From: Clostridia bacterium
GTDB lineage: Bacteria > Bacillota > Clostridia > Oscillospirales > Acutalibacteraceae
NCBI GenBank assembly: GCA_017517135.1
Contig: JAFXAK010000014.1
Coordinates: 1-61,836 of the forward strand
Length of the DNA stretch: 61,836 nt
Direction of reading: 5' to 3'
Shown here: positions 46,788 through 55,046 of the stretch, piece by piece
Position numbering within the stretch: position 1 is the first letter of the stretch
How the letters are laid out: every line of letters begins with the position of its first letter
Notes under the pieces: generated by a model
What the model saw: the letters and a program-made list of their open reading frames with translations, nothing else
The model's database searches: none
What the model was told of the DNA's origin: nothing
Position numbers and translations under genes: made by a program

Positions 46788-48350
46788 ATGGCATTATTTA
46801 AGAAGATAAATTTCGGTCTGTCTAAAACAAGAAACAAGATGTCAGGCGCGATTGACGATATGCTTGATGCATTTGATTCCTTTGAAGAGGATCTTTATAC
46901 CGAGCTTGAGGAAATACTTGTTATGGGCGATGTCGGTGTTACCACAGCCGTTCAGGTTGTTGAAGAGCTTAAAGCCCGTGTAAAGAGCGAAAAAATCAAG
47001 CGTACGGATGAAGTAAAAAAAGAACTCGAAAACATAATTGCCGACCTGCTTTACGGCGGTGAGGATATGGGACTTGTAACAATTCCCTCGGTTATTCTCG
47101 TTATCGGTGTAAACGGTGCGGGTAAAACTACCACAATAGGTAAAATGGCGGCTATGTATAAATCTCAGGGAAAAAAGGTTATTCTCGGTGCTGCAGATAC
47201 ATTCCGTGCCGCTGCTATTGACCAGCTTGATGTATGGGCCAACAGAGCAGGTGTTGATATTGTAAAGCACAAGGAGGGTGCAGATCCCGCCGCAGTAATT
47301 TATGATACAATTCAGGCAGGTATCGCAAGAGACTGTGACATAATTATATGTGATACCGCAGGCAGACTTCATAACAAGAAAAATCTTATGGACGAGCTTG
47401 CAAAGATATACAGAGTTATGGACAAGGAGCTTCCCTATGCCGACCGTGAGGTGCTGTTGGTGCTTGATGCCACAACAGGTCAGAATGCAGTAAACCAGGC
47501 CAAGGAATTTATGGGTGTTGCAGAGCTTACGGGTATTGTACTTACAAAGCTTGACGGTACTGCAAGAGGCGGTGTTGTTCTTTCAATCAAGAATGACCTT
47601 AAATTACCCGTTAAATTTATCGGTGTGGGCGAGGGACTTGACGATTTGCAGCCCTTTGATCCTGCCGCATTTGCAAAGAGCTTATTTGTTGAATCAAATG
47701 AGAAGGAGGATGAAGAAAATGAAAACACTCTTACAACTCTTGTTAACAGTGAGGAATATATTAACTATAAGCCTCAGGAGGATACCGAGAATGGTATTCA
47801 AGCCGTTCAGGAAATTCTGGGAGAGATACTGGAGAGTATTGCTGAAGACGGAAACTCAGAATCTGAAGTCGAGCGTGAACCGCAACAGACATCAGGCTCA
47901 GCTTACGAAGTCAGAGAAGAAGGCGCTGAAGAAGCAGAACAGGAAAATGCTCAAAGCACGCAAGAAAACACCCTCGAAGCAGCGTATGAGAACGAGAGTG
48001 TACAAGCAGATGACCAGAAAGAAAAGGAGCTTCATATAAAAGCAGAAGCCGAAAGACTTGAGGCTGAGAGAATTGCAAGAGAAAAGGCAGAAGCCGAAAG
48101 ACTTGAAGCCGAGAGAATTGCAAGAGAAAAAGCAGAGACCGAAAGACTTGAAGCCGAGAGAATTGCAAGAGAAAAAGCAGAAGCCGAAAGACTTGAAGCT
48201 GAGAGAATTGCAAGAGAAAAGGCAGAGGCTGAGAGAATTGCAGCAGAAAAGGCAGAGGCTGAGAGACTTGCAGCAGAAAAGGCAGCTGCTGAAGCACCCA
48301 AGAAGAAGGAAAGGAGAGGTTTCTTTGGACTTTTTAATCGCAACTCATAA
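46788..48350 (+). CDS. ftsY: Signal recognition particle receptor FtsY with long C-terminal tail
   Basis: 520 residues. The NG GTPase is at the very N-terminus: N domain 1-90, [13 protein letters not shown] from 107, [38 protein letters not shown], ending at about 303. A tail of some 215 residues follows: an acidic stretch (304-415), four 15-residue [15 protein letters not shown] units (419-478), two 10-residue units, and a basic/aromatic end ([16 protein letters not shown]). FtsY proteins normally carry the acidic A domain before NG. The protein docks ribosome-SRP complexes at the membrane; here the C-terminal end might be the lipid contact. AGGTGA is before the ATG. Confidence 0.94.
   Translation: MALFKKINFGLSKTRNKMSGAIDDMLDAFDSFEEDLYTELEEILVMGDVGVTTAVQVVEELKARVKSEKIKRTDEVKKELENIIADLLYGGEDMGLVTIPSVILVIGVNGAGKTTTIGKMAAMYKSQGKKVILGAADTFRAAAIDQLDVWANRAGVDIVKHKEGADPAAVIYDTIQAGIARDCDIIICDTAGRLHNKKNLMDELAKIYRVMDKELPYADREVLLVLDATTGQNAVNQAKEFMGVAELTGIVLTKLDGTARGGVVLSIKNDLKLPVKFIGVGEGLDDLQPFDPAAFAKSLFVESNEKEDEENENTLTTLVNSEEYINYKPQEDTENGIQAVQEILGEILESIAEDGNSESEVEREPQQTSGSAYEVREEGAEEAEQENAQSTQENTLEAAYENESVQADDQKEKELHIKAEAERLEAERIAREKAEAERLEAERIAREKAETERLEAERIAREKAEAERLEAERIAREKAEAERIAAEKAEAERLAAEKAAAEAPKKKERRGFFGLFNRNS
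47719..48039 (+). other. Overlapping +1-frame open frame inside the ftsY tail
   Basis: A 106-codon frame starts at an ATG that follows AAGGAGGATGA, a perfect ribosome site. The product would be strongly basic ([19 protein letters not shown] early, [17 protein letters not shown] later). The same bases encode the acidic ftsY tail, and GA-rich codons for Glu and Lys produce both the ribosome-site-like string and the basic alternative reading automatically. I list it as an open question, not as a gene. Confidence 0.2.
48042..48281 (+). repeat. Coding tandem repeat, 45-base units
   Basis: Four 45-base units (48042, 48087, 48132, 48177) encoding [15 protein letters not shown] with few changes, then two 30-base derivatives (48222, 48252) encoding [10 protein letters not shown] and [10 protein letters not shown]. 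Predicted to form one long charged helix. Confidence 0.9.
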
Positions 48351-48915
48351 TATGAAAAAGCGCGAAGAGCTTCACAGAATATTAAAGCCTCTCTCAATAG
48401 ATGTATATCTTGATTTTGAAAAAGGAATAAAATTAAGAGAAGTTGAAGAAACGGGTGAAACCTTCAGGGAAAATGCACTTCTTAAGGCAAGAGCAGGCTG
48501 TGAAGACAGCGGTATGCCCTGTATTGCCGATGATTCGGGGCTTTGTGTTGAAGCGCTCGACGGCAGACCGGGTGTATATTCTGCAAGATATCACGGAGAA
48601 GAAACACCCTACAGCGAAAAAATGCAGTATATGCTTGAAGAATTAAAGGATGTTCCGAAAGAAAAGAGAACAGCATATTTCGTAAGCGTAGCTGCCTGCG
48701 TTTTCCCCGACGGCAGAGAGTTTACCGTTGAGGGCAGATGTGAGGGCTTTATAGGTTTTGAGCCAAAGGGTGAAAACGGCTTCGGATTTGATCCCGTATT
48801 TATGGTCGGTGAAAAATCCTTTGCCCAGCTTAGTGCCGAAGAAAAGGATGCAATAAGCCACAGAGGAAAATCCCTCTCGCTTCTTGCAAAAACCTTACCC
48901 GATTATATAAAGTAA
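48325..48915 (+). CDS. rdgB: XTP/dITP pyrophosphatase (RdgB/HAM1)
   Basis: 196 residues. [15 protein letters not shown] is the typical start, followed by [44 protein letters not shown] and ISHRGKSL. It removes non-canonical purine nucleoside triphosphates. The start is a TTG at 48325 with AGGAAAGGAGAGG upstream, 26 bases inside the end of ftsY; no ATG fits this N-terminus. Confidence 0.94.
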   Translation: MDFLIATHNMKKREELHRILKPLSIDVYLDFEKGIKLREVEETGETFRENALLKARAGCEDSGMPCIADDSGLCVEALDGRPGVYSARYHGEETPYSEKMQYMLEELKDVPKEKRTAYFVSVAACVFPDGREFTVEGRCEGFIGFEPKGENGFGFDPVFMVGEKSFAQLSAEEKDAISHRGKSLSLLAKTLPDYIK

Positions 48916-48927
48916 AGGAATAATATT

Positions 48928-49341
48928 ATGACAAGTAAAGAAAGAGCCGCTTTAAGAGCACAGGCAAATTCAATTGATGTGCTTTTTCAGGTCGGCAAGG
49001 GCGGAATATCCGACACCCTTATTGAACAGACAAATGATGCCTTAAAGGCAAGAGAGCTTATAAAGCTTAAGGTGCTCACCGAAACATCTCCCGTTTCAAC
49101 ACGAGAAGCGGCAGACGAAATTGCGGCTAAAACAGAAAGCCAAGTTGTTCAGGTTATCGGCGGTGTTATCGTGCTTTACAAGGAAAACCCCGAGCTGCAT
49201 ATAAAAAAGCCCAAGGCTAAGCCTAAAAAGGTTGCAGTAAAAAAGGTTGAGCGTACACCTAAAAAGAAGAAATCTCCCTTTGAAGACAAAAAGGGCAGAG
49301 ACAAGAGAATAGTCAAAAAGACTGCGGTTAAATCAAAATGA
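48928..49341 (+). CDS. yhbY: YhbY family CRM-domain RNA-binding protein
   Basis: 137 residues. The CRM domain fills the first 95 residues (ERAALRAQANSIDVLFQVGKGGIS, then RELIKLKVL and VQVIGGVIVLYK). A very basic tail of about 40 residues (KKPKAKPKKVAVKK) is longer than usual. YhbY binds the large subunit in assembly. The ATG follows AAAGGAAT; the stop overlaps nadD. Confidence 0.93.
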   Translation: MTSKERAALRAQANSIDVLFQVGKGGISDTLIEQTNDALKARELIKLKVLTETSPVSTREAADEIAAKTESQVVQVIGGVIVLYKENPELHIKKPKAKPKKVAVKKVERTPKKKKSPFEDKKGRDKRIVKKTAVKSK

Positions 49342-49937
49342 GTGAAAGAATAGGAATTTTCGGGGGCAGCTTTGATCCTGTACATCTCGGGCACAAGCGG
49401 CTTGCCGATTTTGCGGTAAATGCTCTGAAGCTTGACAGACTTCTTATTATCCCCACGGCTTGTTCACCGTTCAAGACGAGGACTTTTTCTCCTGATGAAC
49501 ACAGAATGAATATGTGCCGTCTGCAGTTTTGTGAAGATAAATTCGAAGTAAGCGACATTGAGATTATGAGAGGCGGAAAAAGCTATACCGTTGATACCGT
49601 AAAGGCAGTAAAAGAACTATACCCCGAAAGCACACTTTTTCTTATAATAGGTTCAGATCAGCTTTTGCAGTTTCACAAATGGTACTGTTTCGATAAAATA
49701 ATGAAAAATGCCGTAATCTGTGCCGTTGCAAGAGCCGAAAAAGACGATATTTCCGCTATGGAAAAGTATTCGGACGAAAATTTAAGACAGCACGGAGAAT
49801 GTAAAATTCTTGAATTTACTCCGCTTGAAATAAGCTCAACCGATATAAGACAGCTTATAAAAAACGGAGAAAACACGGATAATGTATTGTGCCGTGAGGT
49901 TTCTCAATATGCGAAAAGAGAGGGCTTGTATCTGTGA
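49338..49937 (+). CDS. nadD: Nicotinate-nucleotide adenylyltransferase
   Basis: 199 residues. IGIFGGSFDPVHLGHKRLA is the HxGH nucleotidyltransferase start; FLIIGSDQLLQFHKWY and EISSTDIRQLI (ISSTxIR) are the remaining motifs. It makes deamido-NAD from NaMN and ATP. It overlaps both neighbours by 4 bases, the conserved yhbY-nadD-yqeK-rsfS order. Confidence 0.96.
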   Translation: MSERIGIFGGSFDPVHLGHKRLADFAVNALKLDRLLIIPTACSPFKTRTFSPDEHRMNMCRLQFCEDKFEVSDIEIMRGGKSYTVDTVKAVKELYPESTLFLIIGSDQLLQFHKWYCFDKIMKNAVICAVARAEKDDISAMEKYSDENLRQHGECKILEFTPLEISSTDIRQLIKNGENTDNVLCREVSQYAKREGLYL

Positions 49938-50503
49938 ACACAAACAGGGAAATACTTATAAAGGACATAAGAGAGCATCTGTCTGATTTCAGATATAATC
50001 ATTCTCTTGAGGTCGCAAATTCTTGCGTTGAGCTTGCCGAAAAATACGGCTGTGACAAAGAAAAAGCATACCTTGCAGGTATAATGCACGATGTTCTCAA
50101 AGAACTCCCGAAAGAAGAAATGCTCCGTTTTTTTGACGAGCATAATATTCCCCTTACAAAGCTTGAAAGAAACGCCCCGAAGCTGTGGCACGCAATGGCG
50201 GGAGCAGAGTATCTCAGGGAAAAATATGATTTTTCCGAGGATATTGTATCGGCTGTGCGTTACCACACAACGGGCAGGGAAAATATGACAAAGATTGAAA
50301 AAATCTTATTTGTTGCTGATTTTATTTCCCTTGACCGTGATTATAACGGTGTTGAGGATATGAGGGAAAGGGCAAAAATTTCTCTTGAAAAGGCAATGGA
50401 AGAGGGGCTTCGTTTCACGGTGAATGAATTGAGTGAAAAATGCCTTGCAATTCATCCCGACACAATAAGTGCTTATAATGAAATCGTTTTAATGAATATA
50501 TAA
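49934..50503 (+). CDS. yqeK: HD-domain hydrolase YqeK (symmetrical Ap4A hydrolase)
   Basis: 189 residues. HSLEVANSCVELAEKYG, then LAGIMHDVLKELP with the HD pair, HAMAGAEYL and ADFISLDRDYNGVEDMR match YqeK. Members cut diadenosine tetraphosphate into two ADP. The start is a GTG overlapping the nadD end by 4 bases. Confidence 0.93.
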   Translation: MNTNREILIKDIREHLSDFRYNHSLEVANSCVELAEKYGCDKEKAYLAGIMHDVLKELPKEEMLRFFDEHNIPLTKLERNAPKLWHAMAGAEYLREKYDFSEDIVSAVRYHTTGRENMTKIEKILFVADFISLDRDYNGVEDMRERAKISLEKAMEEGLRFTVNELSEKCLAIHPDTISAYNEIVLMNI

Positions 50504-50519
50504 AAGAAGGTAAAAAAGA

Positions 50520-50867
50520 ATGAATGCAAAAATAGAAACTATAGTAAAGGCTTTAGACAGCAAAAAGGCTGTTGACATTGAGGTGCTCGAAATCGGCACA
50601 CTCACAGTTGTTGCAGACTATTTTGTTATTGCTGCAGGCACTTCGAATACACATGTCCGCGCTCTTGCAGACGAGGTTGAATTCAAGCTCGCTGAAGAGG
50701 GCATCACACCCCGTCAGATAGAGGGCAGAGCAACAGGCTGGATTCTTCTGGACTACAGCGATGTTGTTGTGCATGTATTTATCGGTGAGCAGAGAGAGCA
50801 TTATAACCTTGAAAAGCTCTGGGCAGATGCCGAAAAGGTTGATATTTCCTCTCTTATTACTGAGTAA
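50520..50867 (+). CDS. rsfS: Ribosomal silencing factor RsfS
   Basis: 115 residues. ALDSKKAVDIEVLEI, VVADYFVIAAGTSNTHVRALADEVE and WILLDYSDVVVHVF are the RsfS core. It binds uL14 and blocks subunit joining in starvation. AGAAGG precedes the ATG. It ends the nadD group. Confidence 0.96.
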   Translation: MNAKIETIVKALDSKKAVDIEVLEIGTLTVVADYFVIAAGTSNTHVRALADEVEFKLAEEGITPRQIEGRATGWILLDYSDVVVHVFIGEQREHYNLEKLWADAEKVDISSLITE

Positions 50868-50921
50868 CAAATATACGGAAAATAAATATAATATATGGAG
50901 ATTATGAAAGGGGCAATGACG

Positions 50922-51677
50922 ATGACCGTGAATATTGACGGTATTGATGTAAATTATTTTGACCTCGGAGAAAACAGCGAAGAAACCGTGGTAATGCTTC
51001 ACGGTTGGGGAGCAAACTGCGAGCTTTTCAGAAACGCGGCTCTTCCCGTGTCTGCAAAATACCGTGTATTGGCTTTTGATATGCCGGGCTTCGGTGAAAC
51101 ACCCGAGCCGCCCGCAGTATGGACAGTTGATGACTACACTTCTTTTGCGGTAAAATTCATTTCACATTTTTCTCTTAAAAAAGTCATTCTGCTCGGTCAT
51201 TCCTTCGGCGGCAGAGTTATAATAAAAATGGCAAACTTAAACGGACTGCCGTTTGAAATAACAAACATAATTTTTGTTGATGCCGCAGGTATACGCCCCG
51301 AAAAATCGGCTGAACAGAAAATGAAGGAGAATGTAAGCAAAATAGGCAAGAAGCTTTTGTCTGTTTCGCCCAAGCTTCTCCATAAGGTGCAGTCAATGGC
51401 GGGCTCTGCGGACTACAGAGCCGCAACTCCGCTGATGCGTCAGATACTTGTCGGAGTTGTAAACGAGGATCTTAAGCCCTTACTGCCGAACATAAAACAG
51501 CCTGCCTTGCTTATATGGGGCACACTTGACACGGCAACCCCCATAAGCGATGCTCACATATTTGAGGAGCTTATCCCCAATGCAGGCCTTGCCGAAATAC
51601 AGGGTGCGGGACATTATTCTTTCCTTGACAATCCTGTGCTTTTCAATGCTATTATGGCATCATACCTCAGACTGTGA
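50922..51677 (+). CDS. Alpha/beta hydrolase
   Basis: 251 residues. The fold is clear: VVMLHGWGANCELF (oxyanion HG), GHSFGG (Ser nucleophile), WGTLDTATP (Asp) and GAGHYSFLDNP (His). No signal peptide. The ATG at 50922 has AAAGGGG at the right distance; ATGs at 50895 and 50916 are less well placed. It lies between rsfS and the murF-like gene and shares their direction, but its substrate is unknown. Confidence 0.87.
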   Translation: MTVNIDGIDVNYFDLGENSEETVVMLHGWGANCELFRNAALPVSAKYRVLAFDMPGFGETPEPPAVWTVDDYTSFAVKFISHFSLKKVILLGHSFGGRVIIKMANLNGLPFEITNIIFVDAAGIRPEKSAEQKMKENVSKIGKKLLSVSPKLLHKVQSMAGSADYRAATPLMRQILVGVVNEDLKPLLPNIKQPALLIWGTLDTATPISDAHIFEELIPNAGLAEIQGAGHYSFLDNPVLFNAIMASYLRL

Positions 51678-51694
51678 TAAAAGGAGATTAGTCA

Positions 51695-53272
51695 ATGGCA
51701 CCTTATTTACAGATTTTATTCGGACTTATCTGTCTTGCGGGTATCTACGGTGTTTTCAGAAGCCTGCTGTTCAATATGCATATGTTTCAGCTCAACGGCT
51801 ACAGAACCGATACTCAGGTAAAATGGATAAAAAAGAACATAGGGCATTATGCTCCCGAAATGATAGTTTTTGCTTTATCCTTTACGGGCTTTATTGCAGA
51901 TGAAAAAATAATGGCTTTCTGTGCTGCGGCATTATTTGTTGCGGTCTTCTCCCTTATTTTTTCAAACCGCCACACCGCGGCAAAAAAGCCTCTTGTGTAT
52001 ACTCCCAGAGTAAAGAGAATGTATTTCACCGCAGGCGTGCTGTATGCACTTTCCTTTGCACTTTGTGTATATTTCCTTTCAGGGACTGCAAAGAATCTTG
52101 CTTTCCTTGTTCTCGGACTTATGTGTGCTTTCACGCCGGTTTATATTCTTCTTGCAAACCTTCTCAATAAGCCCGTTGAAAAGGGAATTAACCGTCATTA
52201 CACAAATGAAGCAAAAAGAATGTTGAAGGCTTGTGACGAGCTTGAAACAATAGGTATCACGGGCAGCTACGGTAAAACGAGCGTAAAGTTTTATCTGTAC
52301 ACAATTTTAAGAGCGTGGACGGACACACTTGTAACTCCCGAGAGCTTCAACACTCCGATGGGTGTTGTTAAGACCGTCAGAGGCTCGCTTTCCGCTGTGC
52401 ACAAAATTTTCCTTTGTGAAATGGGTGCAAAGTGGGTAGGAGACATCAAGGAGCTTTGCGACATAGTTCACCCCAAGCACGGTATTATAACCTCTTTAGG
52501 TGAACAGCATCTTGAATCCTTCGGCTCGAAAGAAAACATAATCAAAACAAAATATGAGTTAGCCGATTCTTTACCCGAAAACGGCAGACTTTATGTGAAT
52601 TATGATAACGAGGTTATCCGTAAAAATCCCCCTAAGAGAAAATTTATAAAATACGGCACATCCCCCGACTGCGATTATGTTGCAAGTGATATTCAGGTAA
52701 GCTCCTCGGGTACTTCATTCAGAGTAACCTCTCCCGACGGTGAGAGCGAGGTATTTGAAACCAAGCTTTTAGGCAATCACAATGTTGTGAATATCACGGG
52801 TGCAATAGCTGCCGCAAACGGCTTCGGAATGAAGCTTTCACAGATGAAGCTTTATATCAGAAGAATTGAGAGCGTACCCCACCGTATGCAGTTGGTTGAC
52901 AAGGGCTCTGTTACCATAATCGACGATGCCTTCAACTCGAATCCCGCAGGCTGTAAGGCGGCACTCGAAACACTTTCTCAGATGGACGGAATGAAGATTC
53001 TTGTCACACCGGGTATGATTGAGCTCGGTGCACAGGAAGACGAATTAAACCGCGAATTCGGTAAGCAGGCTGCAGCGGTTTGTGACTATATTGTGCTTAT
53101 CGGTGCAAAGCAGACCGCCGCTATCAAAGAGGGTGTATTGCAGTCAGGCTTCAATGAAGCAAAGCTTATGATCTTCGAGGATTTCTCGGAGGCTATGGCA
53201 AAGGTATATGCCCTTTCAGGCAGCAAAAAGAAAATCGTTCTGCTTGAGAACGATTTACCCGATAACTATTAA
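51695..53272 (+). CDS. murF: MurF-like Mur ligase with N-terminal membrane domain
   Basis: 525 residues. Four to five hydrophobic helices fill the first 165 residues (IVFALSFTGFIA, LYALSFALCVYFL, LAFLVLGLMCAF), then a Mur ligase: TGSYGKTSVK (P-loop about 188-195), CEMGAKWVGDIKELC, TSLGEQHLESFGS, GNHNVVNITGAIAAA and DDAFNSNPAG, which is the MurF-type C-terminal motif. MurF adds D-Ala-D-Ala to the UDP-MurNAc tripeptide. Next to ddl, which makes D-Ala-D-Ala, this role is likely. Standard MurF is soluble, so the membrane part is notable but occurs in clostridial homologues. AAAGGAGAT precedes the ATG. Confidence 0.88.
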   Translation: MAPYLQILFGLICLAGIYGVFRSLLFNMHMFQLNGYRTDTQVKWIKKNIGHYAPEMIVFALSFTGFIADEKIMAFCAAALFVAVFSLIFSNRHTAAKKPLVYTPRVKRMYFTAGVLYALSFALCVYFLSGTAKNLAFLVLGLMCAFTPVYILLANLLNKPVEKGINRHYTNEAKRMLKACDELETIGITGSYGKTSVKFYLYTILRAWTDTLVTPESFNTPMGVVKTVRGSLSAVHKIFLCEMGAKWVGDIKELCDIVHPKHGIITSLGEQHLESFGSKENIIKTKYELADSLPENGRLYVNYDNEVIRKNPPKRKFIKYGTSPDCDYVASDIQVSSSGTSFRVTSPDGESEVFETKLLGNHNVVNITGAIAAANGFGMKLSQMKLYIRRIESVPHRMQLVDKGSVTIIDDAFNSNPAGCKAALETLSQMDGMKILVTPGMIELGAQEDELNREFGKQAAAVCDYIVLIGAKQTAAIKEGVLQSGFNEAKLMIFEDFSEAMAKVYALSGSKKKIVLLENDLPDNY

Positions 53273-53283
53273 GGAGGCAGAAT

Positions 53284-54516
53284 ATGAGAATAAAGTTATG
53301 TGTGCTTTTCGGCGGAAAAAGCGTTGAGCACGAGGTTTCAGTAATTTCTGCTCTGCAGGCAATAGCCTCCCTTGATACATCAAAATATGATATAATTCCC
53401 GTTTATATAACAAAGGACAACGAATTTTACACAAGCTTTGAATGCAGCTGTATTGAAGAATACAAAAACATTCCCGCACTTATCAAAAAGAGTACCCGTT
53501 GTGTGCTTATGAATATGGACGGCAAGGTAAAGCTTCTCCGTTATCCGTTCAAAAAGTTTTCTAATAATGTGCTGTCCGAAATAGATGTTGCATTCCCCAT
53601 AGTTCACGGCACAAATGTTGAAGACGGAACTTTGCAGGGCTATCTCAAGACTCTTGGTCTTCCTTTCGTCGGCTGCGATGTAACCTCATCTGCCGTGGGT
53701 ATGGATAAGTATGTTATGAAAACCGTACTTAAAGACAATGATGTCCCCGTGCTTGACTGTCTCCGATTTAATCTTTCTCAGTACTCAGAGCCTGAAAAAA
53801 TGATTACTGCATGCAGAGAAAAAATAGGCTATCCCGTTATTGTAAAGCCCGTAAACTTAGGTTCAAGTGTCGGTATAAGTGTTGCCCACAATGACTCTGA
53901 GCTGTCTGTTTCACTTGACGATGCTTTCAAGTTTGCTTCTCAGGTGCTTGTGGAGAGAGCTATAACAAATCTCAAGGAAATCAACTGCTCTGTTTTAGGC
54001 GATGTTGATTTTGCCGAGGCTTCCGAATGTGAACAGCCTGCAAAGAGTGACGAAATTTTAAGCTATGCAGATAAGTATACATCGGGCGGCGGCGGTAAAA
54101 AAGGCGGCGGCTCAAAGGGTATGGCAAGCCTTGCAAGAAAGATTCCTGCAGATATAACCCCCGAAAGAAGAGAGGAAATCCGTTCTCTTGCAGTTAAAGC
54201 ATTCCAATGCCTTGGCTGTAACGGTGTTTCAAGAATCGACTTTATGATTGACGAAGATACCGATAAGGTCTATCTTAACGAAATCAACACTATCCCCGGC
54301 TCACTTTCGTTCTATCTCTGGGAGCCTTTAGGTGTGCCGTACACAAAGCTTCTTGATAAAATGATAGCTCTTGCATTAAAACGCAGAAGAGAAGAGGAGA
54401 GTATAGTGTTCTCCTTTGACACAAACATCCTATCCATTGACCGTTCATTCGGCTCAGGCGGTAAAAACGGCAAATTAGGCGGCAAGCTCGGCGGCAAAAT
54501 GGGCGGAAAATTCTAA
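53284..54516 (+). CDS. ddl: D-alanine-D-alanine ligase
   Basis: 410 residues, longer than the usual 350-370. CVLFGGKSVEHEVSVIS, PIVHGTNVEDGTLQG, MDKYVMKTVLKDNDVPV, GYPVIVKPVNLGSSVGIS and LNEINTIPGS are the ATP-grasp ligase motifs. Between about 255 and 275 the omega-loop region is replaced by a Gly/Lys-rich run (SGGGGKKGGGSKG), and the C-terminus ends in GGK repeats (KLGGKLGGKMGGKF). It follows murF by 11 bases with AAGGAGG before the ATG and closes the block with a terminator. Confidence 0.94.
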   Translation: MRIKLCVLFGGKSVEHEVSVISALQAIASLDTSKYDIIPVYITKDNEFYTSFECSCIEEYKNIPALIKKSTRCVLMNMDGKVKLLRYPFKKFSNNVLSEIDVAFPIVHGTNVEDGTLQGYLKTLGLPFVGCDVTSSAVGMDKYVMKTVLKDNDVPVLDCLRFNLSQYSEPEKMITACREKIGYPVIVKPVNLGSSVGISVAHNDSELSVSLDDAFKFASQVLVERAITNLKEINCSVLGDVDFAEASECEQPAKSDEILSYADKYTSGGGGKKGGGSKGMASLARKIPADITPERREEIRSLAVKAFQCLGCNGVSRIDFMIDEDTDKVYLNEINTIPGSLSFYLWEPLGVPYTKLLDKMIALALKRRREEESIVFSFDTNILSIDRSFGSGGKNGKLGGKLGGKMGGKF

Positions 54517-54546
54517 GAAAAAAGACTCCTCGGGAGTCTTTTTTTG
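54517..54546 (+). terminator. Intrinsic terminator of the murF-ddl operon
   Basis: AAAAGACTCC and GGGAGTCTTTT arms with a T-run of seven or more, immediately after the ddl stop. Confidence 0.92.
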
Positions 54547-54733
54547 TTGCATTTTGTGCTTTTTCTGCCAATTTCCGTCTTCGTCATGGTAGGGGACGGA
54601 AGCTCATAGCGTCCCGTTATAAAGCAAATTCTAACTTTTTTTGCAGGCATTTTTATTTGTATCTGACAAAAATGCATGTAAATAAAAGTAACTTTCCATC
54701 ATAATTAGTGTAATCGGAATCGCAATTTTTATC

Positions 54734-54762
54734 TTGCACATATTGTTGTTTTGTAGTATAAT
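54734..54762 (+). promoter_or_regulatory. Promoter of the small hydrophobic peptide mRNA
   Basis: TTGCAC (54734-54739), 17 bases, TATAAT (54757-54762). Expected start near 54770, at GGAACAAGG, giving an 88-base 5' leader. Confidence 0.78.
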
Positions 54763-54803
54763 CCCTTTTGGAACAAGGTGAACCTATCACGGTAGGCGGT
54801 TAG

Positions 54804-54849
54804 CCCTCTTGAAGAGGGTTTTTGCCCTCTTTCCTCTAAGAAAAGGGGG
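54804..54849 (+). promoter_or_regulatory. Competing hairpins in the toxin leader
   Basis: CCCTCTT (54804-54810) pairs with AAGAGGG (54812-54818) and is followed by TTTTT, like an attenuator. A second CCCTCTTT (54825-54832) can pair with AAAAGGGGG (54841-54849) and hide the ribosome site of the peptide. Seen in sequence; the regulatory role is inferred. Confidence 0.5.
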
Positions 54850-54857
54850 TGAGTTTT

Positions 54858-54932
54858 ATGGAGTATTTTACTGCTATTATACTTATTTTGGTATTGGTAA
54901 TTACTTTAATCGAAACAATAAAAAAGAAATAA
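54858..54932 (+). CDS. Candidate type I toxin, 24-residue hydrophobic peptide
   Basis: 24 residues: MEYFT, a hydrophobic run of Ile/Leu/Val at 6-18 that is just long enough to span or insert in the membrane, then a polar, positively charged end (ETIKKK). A strong AAGGGGGTGAG stands 5 bases before the ATG. It is too short for standard gene finders. Size and design match type I toxins of Firmicutes (TxpA, BsrG, Fst groups), though I see no specific family motif such as the PxxxG of Fst. It has its own promoter, a long structured leader, and a convergent antisense RNA over its 3' end. Confidence 0.66.
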   Translation: MEYFTAIILILVLVITLIETIKKK

Positions 54933-55011
54933 CCGCCATCCCTCGCAAAAGTTTGGCAGTTATTTCTTCCAAATAATGTAGGGCTAACCGTCTATCGGTT
55001 TGCCTTGTTTC
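54918..55011 (-). ncRNA. Candidate antisense RNA antitoxin
   Basis: A minus-strand promoter (55046-55018) gives a start near 55011, and an intrinsic terminator ends it at about 54918: arms GAAATAACTGCCA and TGGCGGTTATTTC (plus coordinates 54966-54954 and 54938-54926) followed by TTTTTTATT. The RNA of about 94 bases overlaps the last four peptide codons and the whole 3' UTR. The hairpin has a G.U pair on the minus strand where the plus strand would have an A.C mismatch, so it is built for this direction. No open frame of note. Role inferred from layout. Confidence 0.65.
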
Positions 55012-55017
55012 ATTTAT

Positions 55018-55046
55018 ATTATATGCTTTTTTGGGCTTATTGTCAA
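55018..55046 (-). promoter_or_regulatory. Consensus promoter of the antisense RNA
   Basis: Minus-strand TTGACA (55046-55041), 17 bases, TATAAT (55023-55018). It is a full consensus and stronger than the toxin promoter, as expected where the antitoxin RNA must be in excess. Confidence 0.82.

Larger units (their letters stand above)
54772..55009. repeat. Inverted repeats closing the toxin transcript
   Basis: The mRNA 5' leader holds AACAAGG (54772-54778) and CGGTTAGCCCT (54797-54807). The 3' part holds the complements AGGGCTAACCG (54980-54990) and CCTTGTT (55003-55009). Transcripts from both convergent promoters therefore begin with nearly the same sequence, and the plus transcript can fold its ends together. 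Confidence 0.75.
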
